A stretch of 64,000 bases of DNA from JANSXG01 sp024743075 (GTDB lineage: Bacteria; Planctomycetota; Phycisphaerae; Phycisphaerales; UBA1924): assembly GCA_042140185.1 (NCBI GenBank), contig CP159477.1, positions 1,240,001-1,304,000 of the forward strand, given 5' to 3'. The notes below the pieces were generated by a model, which saw nothing but the letters and a program-made list of their open reading frames with translations, made no database searches and was not told the origin of the DNA. The position numbers and the translations under genes were made by a program. Below are positions 44,345 through 54,262 of this stretch, piece after piece; positions within the stretch are counted from its first letter, which is position 1; each line of letters starts with the position of its first letter.

Positions 44345-47323
44345 GTCACGGCGCGTCTTCCAATTCGATCGGCCTGTCCGCCAGCCGGTTCCTCGGCGTC
44401 GAGGCGACCGCCGATCAACCGGCAAAGCTGCTCGGATTGCGCGACGATCCCCGGTCGTGGCAAGCTGCTGAGATCGGTCGGGCGCTCGTCGGTCAGTTGC
44501 ATCGCATCGACGAACATCCGCAGGCACGAACGCCCGAGGCCGACGAGTTGCGCGTGGCTCTACATGTTGCCGCGGCACAGTTGAAAGATCCTTCCGTCCG
44601 GGCACGCCTGCTCGGGGAATCGTCACACGCCGGTGAGTCGGGGACGGGAATGGTCACTGGCGAGGGCGCCAGCGATCCGCTCCGCGCCCCGATGCCGACG
44701 GACGCTCTAACCAACGCGGAGCCTGTGCGCCCACCGGCGTGCGAGCCAGTCTCGATCGACCCGGGTTTCGTGACTGCGGCGCAACACGTCCTGGCTTCCT
44801 GCGGAGGTTGGAACGCGGAGTCGAAGAGGTTGCTCGGTTATCTTGCTCGTTCGGCTTCGGTCGACGCTTCGATCCTGCAACGAGCCTTGGTGGATATCAC
44901 GCGGCAGCACGAGCAGGGATCCTTGCCGAGTACACGCGATCCGCTCGGCCTCCCAGCAAGTGCCTCGGCCGCGACACCGAACGACCATGCTTATTCGCTC
45001 TCGCGGTCGACATCAGCCGACCGGCAGTTGGATCACCGCATCGCAAGCCCGCGAGCGAGAGCGTGGATTACGATCGGCACGTTCCTGATGCTCGCGGCAT
45101 CGATCACGATCGGGCTCGGTCTTGCGACGGTCATCGTGCAGGAGGCCCTCCGAACCGCGCCGCCCATCACGACACGCGTGGTCGGGCCGAGTCCGTCGAC
45201 CTCGTCCGGCGGACCATCTCCTTCAAACAGCGATCTGAACTCCACGGAGTCTGCCGACTCTGTGGCGGACGCAGATTCGACGATGCCGTTGCAAGCCGAC
45301 GGGCCTCGGTTGGTTCGATTCCTTCAGGGGCTGACCGTTGAGGCGTTCGATGCGGCTCCGAATGAGTCGTTTGCGGGGCTCAGCGAAGCGATCGATCGGT
45401 TGGCTCGGGCTTGGCCGGCACTTGCCCCCGAGGTTCGATCGATCGCTCCGCTCGCGGCGCGGGACGCGATCCTCGCGGCTTCGGAAGCCGACCCAGAGCG
45501 AGCATCGAATGTCATCCAAGCGCTGAGGGTGAGACTCGATGTGTTCGATCCGAATGCCGGCCTCCCCGCCAGCGACGCGATACCCGGATCCGTCTTCGCG
45601 TTCGGCGTGGCCGGGCTCCTGCTGGATACCCCGATCGAGCCGCGACTCGAACGGACGCTCCGCAGCGAGCTGAACTCGATCGCGAGCACGGTTGGGTTGG
45701 GATTGACGGTCCGCGACTTTGAGTCTCTCGCGGCGATCGCGCTGACGGCATTGGCTGAAGCGGGCATTCCCCGTGCAGCGGACTCTTCGGCACCGCGCAC
45801 CGAAACGTATTGGCGCGCCTGGCTGCGAGTCGCCGACTCGCTCGAGGCGAAGCGGGCCAGGTCGATTCAACTCGCCGCGATCGAGGCGATCGTCGAGCGC
45901 GGGGAAGACCCCACTTTTCATCGACCCACGTCGGTCGCTCTTGAGTCGCTCGTAGGCTCTATGGACTGGCGGGCGGCAGACGCGTCCGAACTCGGAGAAA
46001 GGCTGCTGGCGTGGTTCGATGATCGCGAAAGGATCACCGATGAGGCGCTGCGCGTGATCACGGCGGCGCTCGTCGACGGAGCACACTTGCCGATGCTCGG
46101 GGCGGAGATGAAACTCGGCGAGAGCGCATCCCCGGATGCGAGGCGTGCGCTCCGAGACCGGTACGCGGTCCGCTTTGGTCTGCCACAGGTCGGCGACGGC
46201 CGATTGTTCGTCGCCGAATGGGCTGGCTTCGCCGAGGAGCAACTCGATTCTTCGATCGCGCAGGCTGACCGCGATGCGCTCGACGCGGCGGTCCGGGCGG
46301 CGTTCCTCAATGCGTCTGCAGCTTTGTGGCTCGATTCCAACGAAGATGCCGCGCGAGCGAACCTGGCCGATGTCCGCAACGGTCTTTCGGGTTTCGTCGC
46401 GAGTGCCGGCGGCCCGGTGAGTTTCGGGGCTCAGCGTACTCCACGAGCGGACGGGGAATGGGCGGCGCGGTACCTGCGCAAGACGGAGCGCCGACGACCG
46501 TACGCGACTCCTGTACGAACTCGAGAACACCGGCGGCCCGGCCGGCGCTGCGGATGCGGACGTCCTCGCCGAAGCAGCGAGCTACTCGACGCCGATCGAG
46601 GTGCGCCGTCAAGCCCAGCAGATCGTGGTCACCTACAGCGGGAAACCTGAGGTCATCCTCGGGCTGCTGGAGGTGCTCCCACGCGCCGCGGCCCAGAGCG
46701 GTGTCTCGGACATGATCGCGGATGCGACCGGGCGCTTTCTCCCGGATGTGGAGGATCAGGACTGGGAGTTTGAGGCACGCCGAGCTCTCGTGGCGAGATC
46801 GCTCGAGCTGCTTGCTCGAGAGGATCGTAGGTTTCTTGACATCGCGCGAACCGCACTCGAACGGGCTGTGGTGATCAGGCTTGATGCGCTCCCGGCCCCG
46901 CCCGCGCGCCCCGGTCCCGATACGTTCAGCGGCGGAGGGATCGACTCGATCGGCATCGCGGACGACAGCGACTCTGTTCCGGTGATGGAGTCATATGTCG
47001 AGCGGCTGCTCGCTCTTTGCCGCAGATACCCGCAGCGATCGCAGGCATTTGCCACCCTCACCGAACTGGAGTCTCGACGCCGATGGCGCGACCGCCTGGC
47101 GGCCGGCGCAATCGCCGAGTTCGTCTCCGGCAGCACCAGTTCGCTCGAACTTCTCGCGTATGCGACCACAGCCGAACGGCCGGCGGATGCCGAGCGTATC
47201 GGCGACATTATTGAGGAGGCTGCGTCGGCTCGTCGAATCGCGACTAGCGCTTGGGTACAGATCGCTGTGAACGAGCGCGCGATGCTCCGACTCAACATGA
47301 TCCGACTGGGAGCGATGAGGTGA
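44341..47323 (+). CDS. Large single-pass protein with J-like N-terminus, frameshifted
   Basis: About 993 residues if one frameshift is repaired. It starts at TTG 44341. Residues 15-92 (ASRFLGVEATADQPAKLLGL ... HVAAAQLKDPSVRARLL) resemble the degenerate J-domain-like module found in planctomycete kinases and membrane proteins, and have no HPD motif. A Ser/Pro-rich linker leads to one membrane helix (about 241-266). The long C-terminal part is probably periplasmic and helical, repeat-like. The frame changes near 46480: dropping one A from CGCAAGA continues as RSADDRTRLLYELENTGG. The 3' piece has no start of its own. This protein may link cytoplasm and envelope in the ExbBD system. Confidence 0.7.
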
Positions 47324-48297
47324 TGCTGAAGGTTGTGCTTCGAAGAACGATCATGGCTGTCGCCGCACTGTTGGCCGCGGCTTGGTGTCTGGGAGCGGGC
47401 GCGCCGGGGCTTGCCCATCTCCAGCCTGCGACCGGTTCGCTCGAAGGCGGCGTGTTCCAGTTGAAGGAGCGACTCGTCTCGCTCACCCCGGCACGTCCGA
47501 TGGATTATTTTCGACTCGCCGAGGAACTCGCATACCTGTCCGCGGTGTCACCCAATCAGCGATCGACCGCCACTCGTATGGCGGAGCAGTTGTACGTGCT
47601 GGCGTACGAACTCGAGCGAGCGGGCGGCGGGGATTCATCGCTCGGTCCCAGTGTTTGCCTGGCGCTCGCCGACCTCGCTCCGCCCGATGAGCGCGATTGG
47701 CTGCTCGCGATTGCGGCGTCGTTTGGTCAGGCGGGCTCGTCCGAGATTGAACTGGAGCGGGGTGCTGGCAGGACAGAGGACCGGGCGCGGCTCGATGCCG
47801 CCGAGGCCATCGGGCGTTTTCGGGCAGTCGAGCGTCGACCGCTGTCGGTGATCATGCGCCGGATCGACGTGCGTCGCCAGATGGTCGATGCCGGTGTGCC
47901 TCAGCGGGACGCGGATTGGGTCATGGGACTGCTCGAGGGGGGGCTGCAGCGTCCGTACTGCCCGGAATGCAGGAACCAGCGACTGGTGCGCACCGGGACG
48001 CCGGATCAATCGGTGGAGCAGTCGCTCTGCCCCCAATGTTTCGGCAACCCGGAGCCCGATCCGCCTCTGTCCGGCGATGACCTCCGGCGACTTCTTGGCA
48101 TCGAGGCGCGACTGCTCAACGCGAAGCCGCGGACATGGACCGCTGAGGTTCTGGTCGGTGGAGGCGAGCCGCTCAACGATCTCGACCCGTCCGGGTTGGC
48201 TGATCGCTACGGTGTGGATGCTCGGCGTCCATACTGGGTTTCGCACGGCGACTCGGCGCTCGCCGGGGCGTGGCACGAACTGCCCGGCGGCGATTAA
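47323..48297 (+). CDS. Exported protein with zinc ribbon, unknown
   Basis: A 324-residue protein, last gene of the operon. ATG 47323 overlaps the previous stop (TGATG). It has a signal peptide (IMAVAALLAAAWCLGAGAPG), then helices like a short repeat domain (MDYFRLAEELAYLSAVSPNQ), and near residues 205-235 a four-Cys ribbon, YCPECRN ... SLCPQCFGNPEP, that should bind zinc. A C-terminal domain (LVGGGEPLNDLDPSGLADRYG) follows. The family is not recognised. The stop TAA shares the palindrome TTAA with the stop of the convergent next gene. Confidence 0.75.
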   Translation: MLKVVLRRTIMAVAALLAAAWCLGAGAPGLAHLQPATGSLEGGVFQLKERLVSLTPARPMDYFRLAEELAYLSAVSPNQRSTATRMAEQLYVLAYELERAGGGDSSLGPSVCLALADLAPPDERDWLLAIAASFGQAGSSEIELERGAGRTEDRARLDAAEAIGRFRAVERRPLSVIMRRIDVRRQMVDAGVPQRDADWVMGLLEGGLQRPYCPECRNQRLVRTGTPDQSVEQSLCPQCFGNPEPDPPLSGDDLRRLLGIEARLLNAKPRTWTAEVLVGGGEPLNDLDPSGLADRYGVDARRPYWVSHGDSALAGAWHELPGGD

Positions 48298-48776
48298 CTC
48301 ATCTCTTCCTCGATGTACGCCAACTTGGTGGAAACGATGTCCATAATCTCCTGCAGCTGGTTCTCCGTCGCGACATCCCAGCATGCCCACACGACTGAAT
48401 CGATGCGGTTGCCGCACTCGATGCCGTCGCGGATTGTCTTCTTCATCTTGCGCAGCGGAAGACGCTGAATCATGTCGGTAGTCAGCGGCACGGAGATCTT
48501 GACATTGTCGGGATCGGGCACCAAGTATGCGAACGCCCGGGTCGGGTCGTTCGGGTGCTCGAAGACAAGCGTCCATCGCCAGGGCAGCCCTTGCCAAGCG
48601 AGTCGTTCTTCAACCGCGTTTTGTTCGGAAACGGATCGCCGGGCTTCGTCAAAGAGGTCGGTAGCGGCGGCGTCGTAATGCGAGCGCAACTGCTTCAGGT
48701 CGGGCTTCGAGAATCGGTCGGTCCAAGGCAGGCGATCACCGGAGAGCGAGCGAGCCTTCTCGTCAATCTGCACCAT
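48294..48776 (-). CDS. Conserved-looking soluble protein, unknown function
   Basis: A 160-residue cytosolic protein with no signal or membrane segment. ATG 48776 is chosen over a longer frame because the composition becomes Arg/Ser-rich upstream. The central part (WRWTLVFEHPNDPTRAFAYL) and the end (TIRDGIECGNRIDSVVWACW, then EIMDIVSTKLAYIEEEMS) look like a mixed alpha/beta fold. I do not recognise a family. It is divergent from the receiver-domain gene (198 nt between starts) and convergent with the ExbBD operon, sharing a TTAA stop palindrome. Confidence 0.7.
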   Translation of the reverse strand: MVQIDEKARSLSGDRLPWTDRFSKPDLKQLRSHYDAAATDLFDEARRSVSEQNAVEERLAWQGLPWRWTLVFEHPNDPTRAFAYLVPDPDNVKISVPLTTDMIQRLPLRKMKKTIRDGIECGNRIDSVVWACWDVATENQLQEIMDIVSTKLAYIEEEMS

Positions 48777-48973
48777 CGTGCACCTCTTTCGTGAAACTGA
48801 GCGGGCGGAAGGAAAGCGCACTTTCCAGACGCTTGGAGAGCCCGAGAGGTTCAGAAGAAGTCTATTCGCATTTTGTACGGATAGCAACCCCTCCGATTCG
48901 GGACGGACCGGAACGCGGAATCCGCCGGCGTGTTCGTATACGATGCCGGTTGCTTACTACATGAGGAGCACCT

Positions 48974-49474
48974 GTGAACGACGCAGCCAAGTCGACCGCG
49001 ACCCAATCGCTCGATGACGAACTCGATCTCACCAGCGCCCATGTCCTGCTGGTTGACGACCACGAACAGAATCTCGACCTGCTCCAGGCCTATATCGAAG
49101 ACCTCGGTTGTCGGATTTCGACCGCCCGCGACGGCGTGGCGGCGAAGGAATCGATCGACCGCGACCAGCCCGACCTGATCCTGCTCGACGTGATGATGCC
49201 GCGCATGTCGGGGTTTCAACTTTGCGAGAAACTGAAAGCGGCTCCCGAGACCCGTGATATCCCCATCGTGATGGTCACGGCCCTGTCCGAGGTTGGAGAC
49301 GTGGAGCGTGCGGTCGAAGCTGGTGCGGACGATTTCCTCACCAAACCGGTGCATCGCGTGGAACTGATGACACGCGTGAAATCGCTCTTGAGAGTGCGTC
49401 TGTTGCGCCGCCAGCTTGAAGCAACGCTCGACGAAATGAAGCAGATGCGAGCTGAGCGGCCCAACGAGGCCTGA
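48974..49474 (+). CDS. Single-domain response regulator
   Basis: A 166-residue CheY-like protein. Receiver residues are complete: acidic pair in LLVDDHEQN, phospho-acceptor Asp in LILLDVMMPRMSG, Thr/Ser in MVTALSEVG and Lys in FLTKPVHRVEL. After the receiver comes a short helical, coiled-coil-like tail (LLRRQLEATLDEMKQMRAE). There is no DNA-binding or enzyme domain, so it must act by protein contact. GTG 48974 has GAGGAG just upstream. No histidine kinase is nearby; the sensor is elsewhere. Confidence 0.93.
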   Translation: MNDAAKSTATQSLDDELDLTSAHVLLVDDHEQNLDLLQAYIEDLGCRISTARDGVAAKESIDRDQPDLILLDVMMPRMSGFQLCEKLKAAPETRDIPIVMVTALSEVGDVERAVEAGADDFLTKPVHRVELMTRVKSLLRVRLLRRQLEATLDEMKQMRAERPNEA

Positions 49475-49497
49475 CGCAGATCAAGCGGCGCGAGACC

Positions 49498-49761
49498 TTA
49501 GTACAGCGATGGGACCGCCTGCGTGATGGCCGGATTCCGGGGATCGCGCACCCACACCGACTCGGATGAGCGTGGTTCGTCCTGGCGGAGCAATCGCTCA
49601 AGATACTGAAGCAGGGCCGGCTGGTCGAACCGATCGAGCCAAGAGACGCTCACGGAGCGGTTCATGCGAGTGATCTGTTCGAGCAGCTGCTCTCGGGTGA
49701 GCGTGCCGAACCGTTTGGTGATTCGAACGAACGCCGTGCCGACTTCTGTCTGGGCCACCAT
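49498..49761 (-). CDS. Small protein, unknown function
   Basis: An 87-residue protein (MVAQTEVGTAFVRITKRFGT ... ) with no signal peptide or membrane helix. It has a basic first half and an acidic, Arg-rich end (LERLLRQDEPRSSESVWVRD). ATG 49761 is chosen because the frame upstream is Arg-rich noise. It is convergent with the response regulator, 23 nt apart, and divergent from the MDR gene. The family is not recognised, and the small size leaves some doubt that it is real. Confidence 0.6.
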   Translation of the reverse strand: MVAQTEVGTAFVRITKRFGTLTREQLLEQITRMNRSVSVSWLDRFDQPALLQYLERLLRQDEPRSSESVWVRDPRNPAITQAVPSLY

Positions 49762-49881
49762 AACGACTTGCCTCCGTGCTTTCCGCAATGCCCCTCCGTG
49801 GGCGTTCGCTGCGTGATGTGTACCTTCGGAACATCTCGGGCGACCCGATGAACTGATAACCACAAGGGACGGACGACGGGT

Positions 49882-49910
49882 CAAGATCTCGTGCGCCCCA
49901 CGAGATCTTG
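49882..49910. repeat. Perfect 12-bp inverted repeat
   Basis: CAAGATCTCGTG (49882-49893) and CACGAGATCTTG (49899-49910) with a 5-nt loop lie in the 348-nt gap between two divergent genes (starts 49761 and 50110). No T run follows on either strand, so it is not a standard terminator; an operator or RNA element is more likely. The rest of the gap shows nothing clear. Confidence 0.55.
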
Positions 49911-50109
49911 CGGAGTCCGGGCTCACCCCCCGAGACGAACCGCGCCGTCCGCACTGGCGTCGTCTCGCTGGTAGCCAGACGAGCCTCTGTCGTCGCCGGA
50001 GTGCCTCAGCAAAAGCGGTCCGATGGAGCGGAACGGCACAACGCGCCGGCTCTGTATGGCGCTTTGGTGCGAGTCCGGGCAAGGCGGGCAAACTCACTAC
50101 AATGTCGCC

Positions 50110-51171
50110 ATGAAAGCTGTTCTGATCGAGAAACAGGGGTCCCCGGTCGCCCCGAACATCCAAGCAGTGGAGGACGCTTCGACGATCGTCGAGGGTCTGG
50201 ACAGAATCAGCGCCGGGGCCGTGCAGGTTCGAACGCACGCTTCGGCGCTCAACCACATGGATATCTGGGTCGGCATGGGTATTCCGGGTGTCGATCTGAC
50301 CTATCCGAGAGTCTCCGGCTGCGACGCCTGTGGCACCGTCGAAGCGGTGGGAGCCGGTGTGACCGAAGAGTGGATCGGCAAGCGGGTGGTCTTCAACGCC
50401 GCGGTCGAAGTCCATCGCAGCCCAAGCCCTGGCGAGCCGACGGGAGCGACGCTCACTCCGGAGTACGAACTGATCGGCGAGCACCACCACGGAGCCCATC
50501 GCGAGATCTTTGAAGTTCCCGCGACCCACATCGCCGAGGTCGGCGAGGGGGTTTCGGATGCCGACGCCGCGGCGTTCGGGCTCACCTCACTGACCGCGTA
50601 CAGCATGATGATCGGCAAAGGGCGGCTGCGTCCGGGGCAGACGGTGCTGATCACGGGTATCGGTGGGGGCGTCGCGCTGGCGGCGCTCGCGATCGCCAAG
50701 TGGATGGGCTGCCCGACGATCGTGACCAGTCGGCATCAATGGAAACTCGACCGCGCGTCGGAACTCGGCGCGGACCATGGAATCCTTGACGAGGGGCAGG
50801 ATTGGTCGAAGCAAGTCCGCTCCTGGTCGCGCAAACGCGGCGTTGATATGGCGGTCGATTCGATCGGCAAGCCAACTCACCTCAACTGCATCAAATCGCT
50901 GGCCCGGGGCGGGGCGTTCGTCACGCCGGGCAACACCGGCGGGCCGAGGATCGAATCGGATCAGGCCCGGATCTTCTGGAATCAGTTGCGGATCCTTGGC
51001 TCGACGATGGGAACGCCGAACGAGTTCCGAGAGGTCGTCGCTTTGCTCAACGCCGGTCACCTTCGTCCCGTCGTTGACAAGGTGTTTGCCTGGAACGATG
51101 CCCGGAGCGCCTGGGCGCGTCTCGAAGCACAGGAACAGTTTGGGAACATAGTCCTTGACTGGACGCGTTAG
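50110..51171 (+). CDS. Zinc-type MDR alcohol dehydrogenase/quinone reductase
   Basis: A 353-residue medium-chain dehydrogenase. The N-terminal GroES-like domain has SALNHMDIWVGMGIPGVDL and the structural part VSGCDACGTVEAVGAGV; the NAD(P) domain has LRPGQTVLITGIGGGVALAALAIAKWMG. The usual catalytic Zn ligands Cys and Glu (GHE) are not clearly kept (SGCD instead), so it may be a zinc-independent quinone-oxidoreductase type. ATG 50110 begins the conserved MKAVLIEK. It lies 33 nt before fabI in the same direction, so a role in fatty acid or lipid metabolism is possible, but the substrate is unknown. Confidence 0.88.
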   Translation: MKAVLIEKQGSPVAPNIQAVEDASTIVEGLDRISAGAVQVRTHASALNHMDIWVGMGIPGVDLTYPRVSGCDACGTVEAVGAGVTEEWIGKRVVFNAAVEVHRSPSPGEPTGATLTPEYELIGEHHHGAHREIFEVPATHIAEVGEGVSDADAAAFGLTSLTAYSMMIGKGRLRPGQTVLITGIGGGVALAALAIAKWMGCPTIVTSRHQWKLDRASELGADHGILDEGQDWSKQVRSWSRKRGVDMAVDSIGKPTHLNCIKSLARGGAFVTPGNTGGPRIESDQARIFWNQLRILGSTMGTPNEFREVVALLNAGHLRPVVDKVFAWNDARSAWARLEAQEQFGNIVLDWTR

Positions 51172-51204
51172 TCACACTTCTCCCGATCGCGAGGAATCTC
51201 TTTC

Positions 51205-52016
51205 ATGTCATCACTTCTCGCCGGCAAGACCGGTCTCGTCTTCGGCGTCGCGAATGACCGTTCGTACGCGACACACATCGCCGCCGCACTCGTTGAGCAC
51301 GGCGCAACTTCGCGTTCGGGCATCTGCCGGGTGACAAGAACGAACGCCGCACGTCCAAAGCGGTCGAGAAACTCGGTATCTCCGACCCGTGGCTGTGCGA
51401 GTGTGATGCCGCAGACGACGACTCGATCGACAAGGCATTCGACAAGTACGCCTCGGACTTCGAACGGCTCGACTTTGTGATCCATTCGATCGCATTCGCC
51501 GATCGCGAATGGCTGCGTCCGGGGATGTTCAACAAGACGCCGCGTCAGGCGTACCTTTCGGCCATCGACATCTCGGCCTACACGCTCAGCGCGTTTGCGC
51601 AGCGGGCGAAGCCGCTAATGGAAACGACTTCGGATGCGAAGCCCGATCCCGGCGGCTCGATTCTCGGCATGTCGTACTACGGATCGGAGAAGGTAGTGAG
51701 CGGCTACAACGTCATGGGGGTAGCGAAGGCAGCCCTTGAGTGCACGAGCCGCTATCTGGCGGCGGAGCTCGGTGAGTCCGGGATCAGAGTGAACACCATT
51801 TCAGGGGGCCCGCTGCGTACTCTGGCGGCTTCTGCCGTCGGTGGGATCGATGCGATGCTCGACGAAACCCCAAAGCACGCGCCCCTGCGCCGCAATGTCG
51901 AAGGCTCAGATGTCGGCGGCACCGCGGCTTTTCTGGTCTCCGACCTGTCTGCCGGCATCACCGGTGAAAATATCTACGTCGATTGCGGAATCAACATCAT
52001 CGGAGCGGGCGTCTAG
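51205..52016 (+). CDS. fabI: Enoyl-ACP reductase, frameshifted
   Basis: FabI reduces enoyl-ACP in each round of fatty acid elongation. The N-terminus LLAGKTGLVFGVANDRSYAT is the family's NADH site. After VEHGAT one base is missing near 51307-51312: in the corrected frame it continues AFGHLPGDKNERRTSKAVEK and LDFVIHSIAFADREWLRPG. The active site is SYYGSEKVVSGYNVMGVAKAAL with Tyr-x6-Lys, and the end has SGITGENIYVDCGIN-type residues. The repaired length is about 270, near the usual 260. GAGGAA precedes the ATG. As this enzyme is normally essential, an error in the sequence is more likely than gene loss, unless a second enoyl reductase exists. Confidence 0.88.
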
Positions 52017-52068
52017 ACCAACCCCGGTCCGTGATCAAGCAAATTCCCGGTCCCTGAGGAGGAGAACC

Positions 52069-54261
52069 ATGAGACCGCTTCGTACACGTTCGTTGGCGTC
52101 CGTGGCCTTTGTCGCTGCCGTCGTTTCGGCACCGCTCGCGTCCGCTCAAGACAATCAGCAGAACGCCGAGTCCGCGCCGCCCGTCGTGGCGGTCAACTCG
52201 GCTGGCCTCGACGGCTGGCTGAGTTCCGACAAGGACCGTGCGCTACGCGAGTTGCTTCGGCTAGTCGGGCCGCGGCTCTCCGAGCTCCCGGCAGAACTCT
52301 CGCGCCTCGGGATGGATGAAGCCGACGAGATCCCGGCGGGTTTTCTTGACTCGGCATGGGAAGTGCTCTCGCGACCGCAGTCTTTCGAACTCCGTCTGAA
52401 CTTGAACCGCCTGCGTGAGCAGTCCGTGCCGGTCGATGTGCGTTGGGCGGCAACGACGGCGGACCTGACGGCTGCGTCCAACGCGGTGGGCGTGTTCCGC
52501 AACGCGCTTCGTGATGCGCCGATCGACTTTCAGATGTCCGACGAGCCCGGCGTATTCATCGCAGATACACCGGCGATCCCGGTGTTTTTCGGCGCCAAGC
52601 GTGCGAACGGCAGCCCGGTCATGTTCCTCAGCACCGAAGAGGGCAAGATGCCGGATATGGCCGCCCGCTACGCAGAGCTCCCCGAGGGGGCGACGCAGAC
52701 TTTCGGGCTTCGGTTCGATCTCGGGCAACTGACTCCGGTGATCGGGATGCCGATCGGCATGGCTCCGCCCGTCGTCGGCGAACTCCTGATGGAGGCGGGA
52801 CTGGTCGGCTGGGACGCGACCCGCTTTGACATGGCCATTGGTCATGACGACTCTCTCTCACACGCGACTGTTCGTATGACCGGCGCGGCGCGTTCGGCTC
52901 GTTTGTTCGCGATCGATCCCGAGCGGTCGCTCTCCGCTGCGGATTTTGCGATCGTCCCGGAGGACGCGACGGTCGCATCGCTCGGTCTGTACGACGCCTC
53001 CAAAACGCTCGGCGTGGCCCGGCGCGTGATGGAATCGCTGGATGTGTGGGACGACTTCGAGCGAGGAATGCGTGAGGAAGCCGAGATCGACCCCGCGACG
53101 ATCGAGGCGTTCGTTCGAAGCATCGGCGATGTCTGGGTGTACTACCAGTCGGACTCCACCGGCGGTGGCGAGTTCTCCTCGGTGATTATGAGCGTCACCC
53201 TTCGGGATCGTGCCACCTTCGAGCAGGCGCTGGCCACGGCGGTTGGGAAAGCCAACGCGCTCGGCGCACAGGAAGGCAACGGATACGTCCGCGTGCGATC
53301 CAGCGAGTCTGCGGGCACGACGATGTACAGCCTGACTTCGCCGGGCTTGCCGCTCCCCGCCGAGCCGACGCTCGCGATTCACGGCGATCGGGTCTATCTC
53401 GCGATGTCGATCCCCTCGCTGATGGCGGCGATTCGACAAGCCTCTGCGGACCGATCGATCGTCGATCGAGAAGGGTTGCTCGACTTCGTCGGCGGTTCTC
53501 TCGATGGCATCGCGGGATTTAACTTCATGGACACCGAGCGCTACGCCCGGCGCGGCTACGGCACGATGAACCACGTCGTCGCGGCGCTGGTAAACGGCGT
53601 TCGATCACCTTCCAGCGATCGCGAGCCGTACGAGCGAGGCATCATGATGCCTTCGTACAACGAACTGATGGAAGGCGTGGTTCCGACGGTGTCCGTGACC
53701 CGCTGGGACGGCGAGGACCTTGTTGTCACCGCGACCGCCGACCGCTCGGTCACCGTGCAGTTGGCGGCCGGGTTCGGTCGCGCGAACCTCGGCGCTGCCG
53801 CGGGGCAGTTCCTGCCGATGATGATCGCCGGGGGTGCCTCGTCCGCTCCGATAGCCGTTGTTGAGGCGAGGAGCACCGCGAAACAGGCGGCTTCGTCCTC
53901 ACAGGTTCGTCAGGTATTGGTGGCTGCCGTGATGTACGCCGAAGAGAATGACGGGCGTTTCCCGTCGTCGGTGCAGGACCTCGTGGAGTCAGAGTTCCTC
54001 GACTCCGCAGCGGTTCAATCGCCGTTCGGCGCGATGATGGACGGACGCCCGGATATCGTGCTTCGTTCGGACCTCAGAGAGATGCCAGAGTTCGCGTCCG
54101 ATGTGATCGTCGCCATCGATCGTTCGGCGCTCGAGTTTATCGGTGAGACCGCGGTCGGCTTCGCCGACGGTCATGTCGAATGGCACGATCACTGGTCACT
54201 CATGGAATTGCTCGAGACGCCGGAGAACGAGGGCGCGATGGAGAGTTTCGACCTTTTCTGA
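52069..54261 (+). CDS. Large exported protein with FADGHV tail, unknown
   Basis: A 730-residue protein with GAGGAGG before ATG 52069 and a signal peptide (LASVAFVAAVVSAPLASAQ). The body (residues 30-600) has no recognised domain and appears to be mixed alpha/beta, with many acidic and aromatic residues. The last 110 residues, SQVRQVLVAAVMYAEENDGRFPSSVQ ... VGFADGHVEWHDH, match the C-terminal module of planctomycete pilin-like (DUF1559-like) proteins, although the N-terminal pilin helix is absent. It probably acts in the periplasm or at the surface. It converges with the APH-like gene with 1 nt between stops. Confidence 0.8.
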   Translation: MRPLRTRSLASVAFVAAVVSAPLASAQDNQQNAESAPPVVAVNSAGLDGWLSSDKDRALRELLRLVGPRLSELPAELSRLGMDEADEIPAGFLDSAWEVLSRPQSFELRLNLNRLREQSVPVDVRWAATTADLTAASNAVGVFRNALRDAPIDFQMSDEPGVFIADTPAIPVFFGAKRANGSPVMFLSTEEGKMPDMAARYAELPEGATQTFGLRFDLGQLTPVIGMPIGMAPPVVGELLMEAGLVGWDATRFDMAIGHDDSLSHATVRMTGAARSARLFAIDPERSLSAADFAIVPEDATVASLGLYDASKTLGVARRVMESLDVWDDFERGMREEAEIDPATIEAFVRSIGDVWVYYQSDSTGGGEFSSVIMSVTLRDRATFEQALATAVGKANALGAQEGNGYVRVRSSESAGTTMYSLTSPGLPLPAEPTLAIHGDRVYLAMSIPSLMAAIRQASADRSIVDREGLLDFVGGSLDGIAGFNFMDTERYARRGYGTMNHVVAALVNGVRSPSSDREPYERGIMMPSYNELMEGVVPTVSVTRWDGEDLVVTATADRSVTVQLAAGFGRANLGAAAGQFLPMMIAGGASSAPIAVVEARSTAKQAASSSQVRQVLVAAVMYAEENDGRFPSSVQDLVESEFLDSAAVQSPFGAMMDGRPDIVLRSDLREMPEFASDVIVAIDRSALEFIGETAVGFADGHVEWHDHWSLMELLETPENEGAMESFDLF

Positions 54262-54262
54262 A

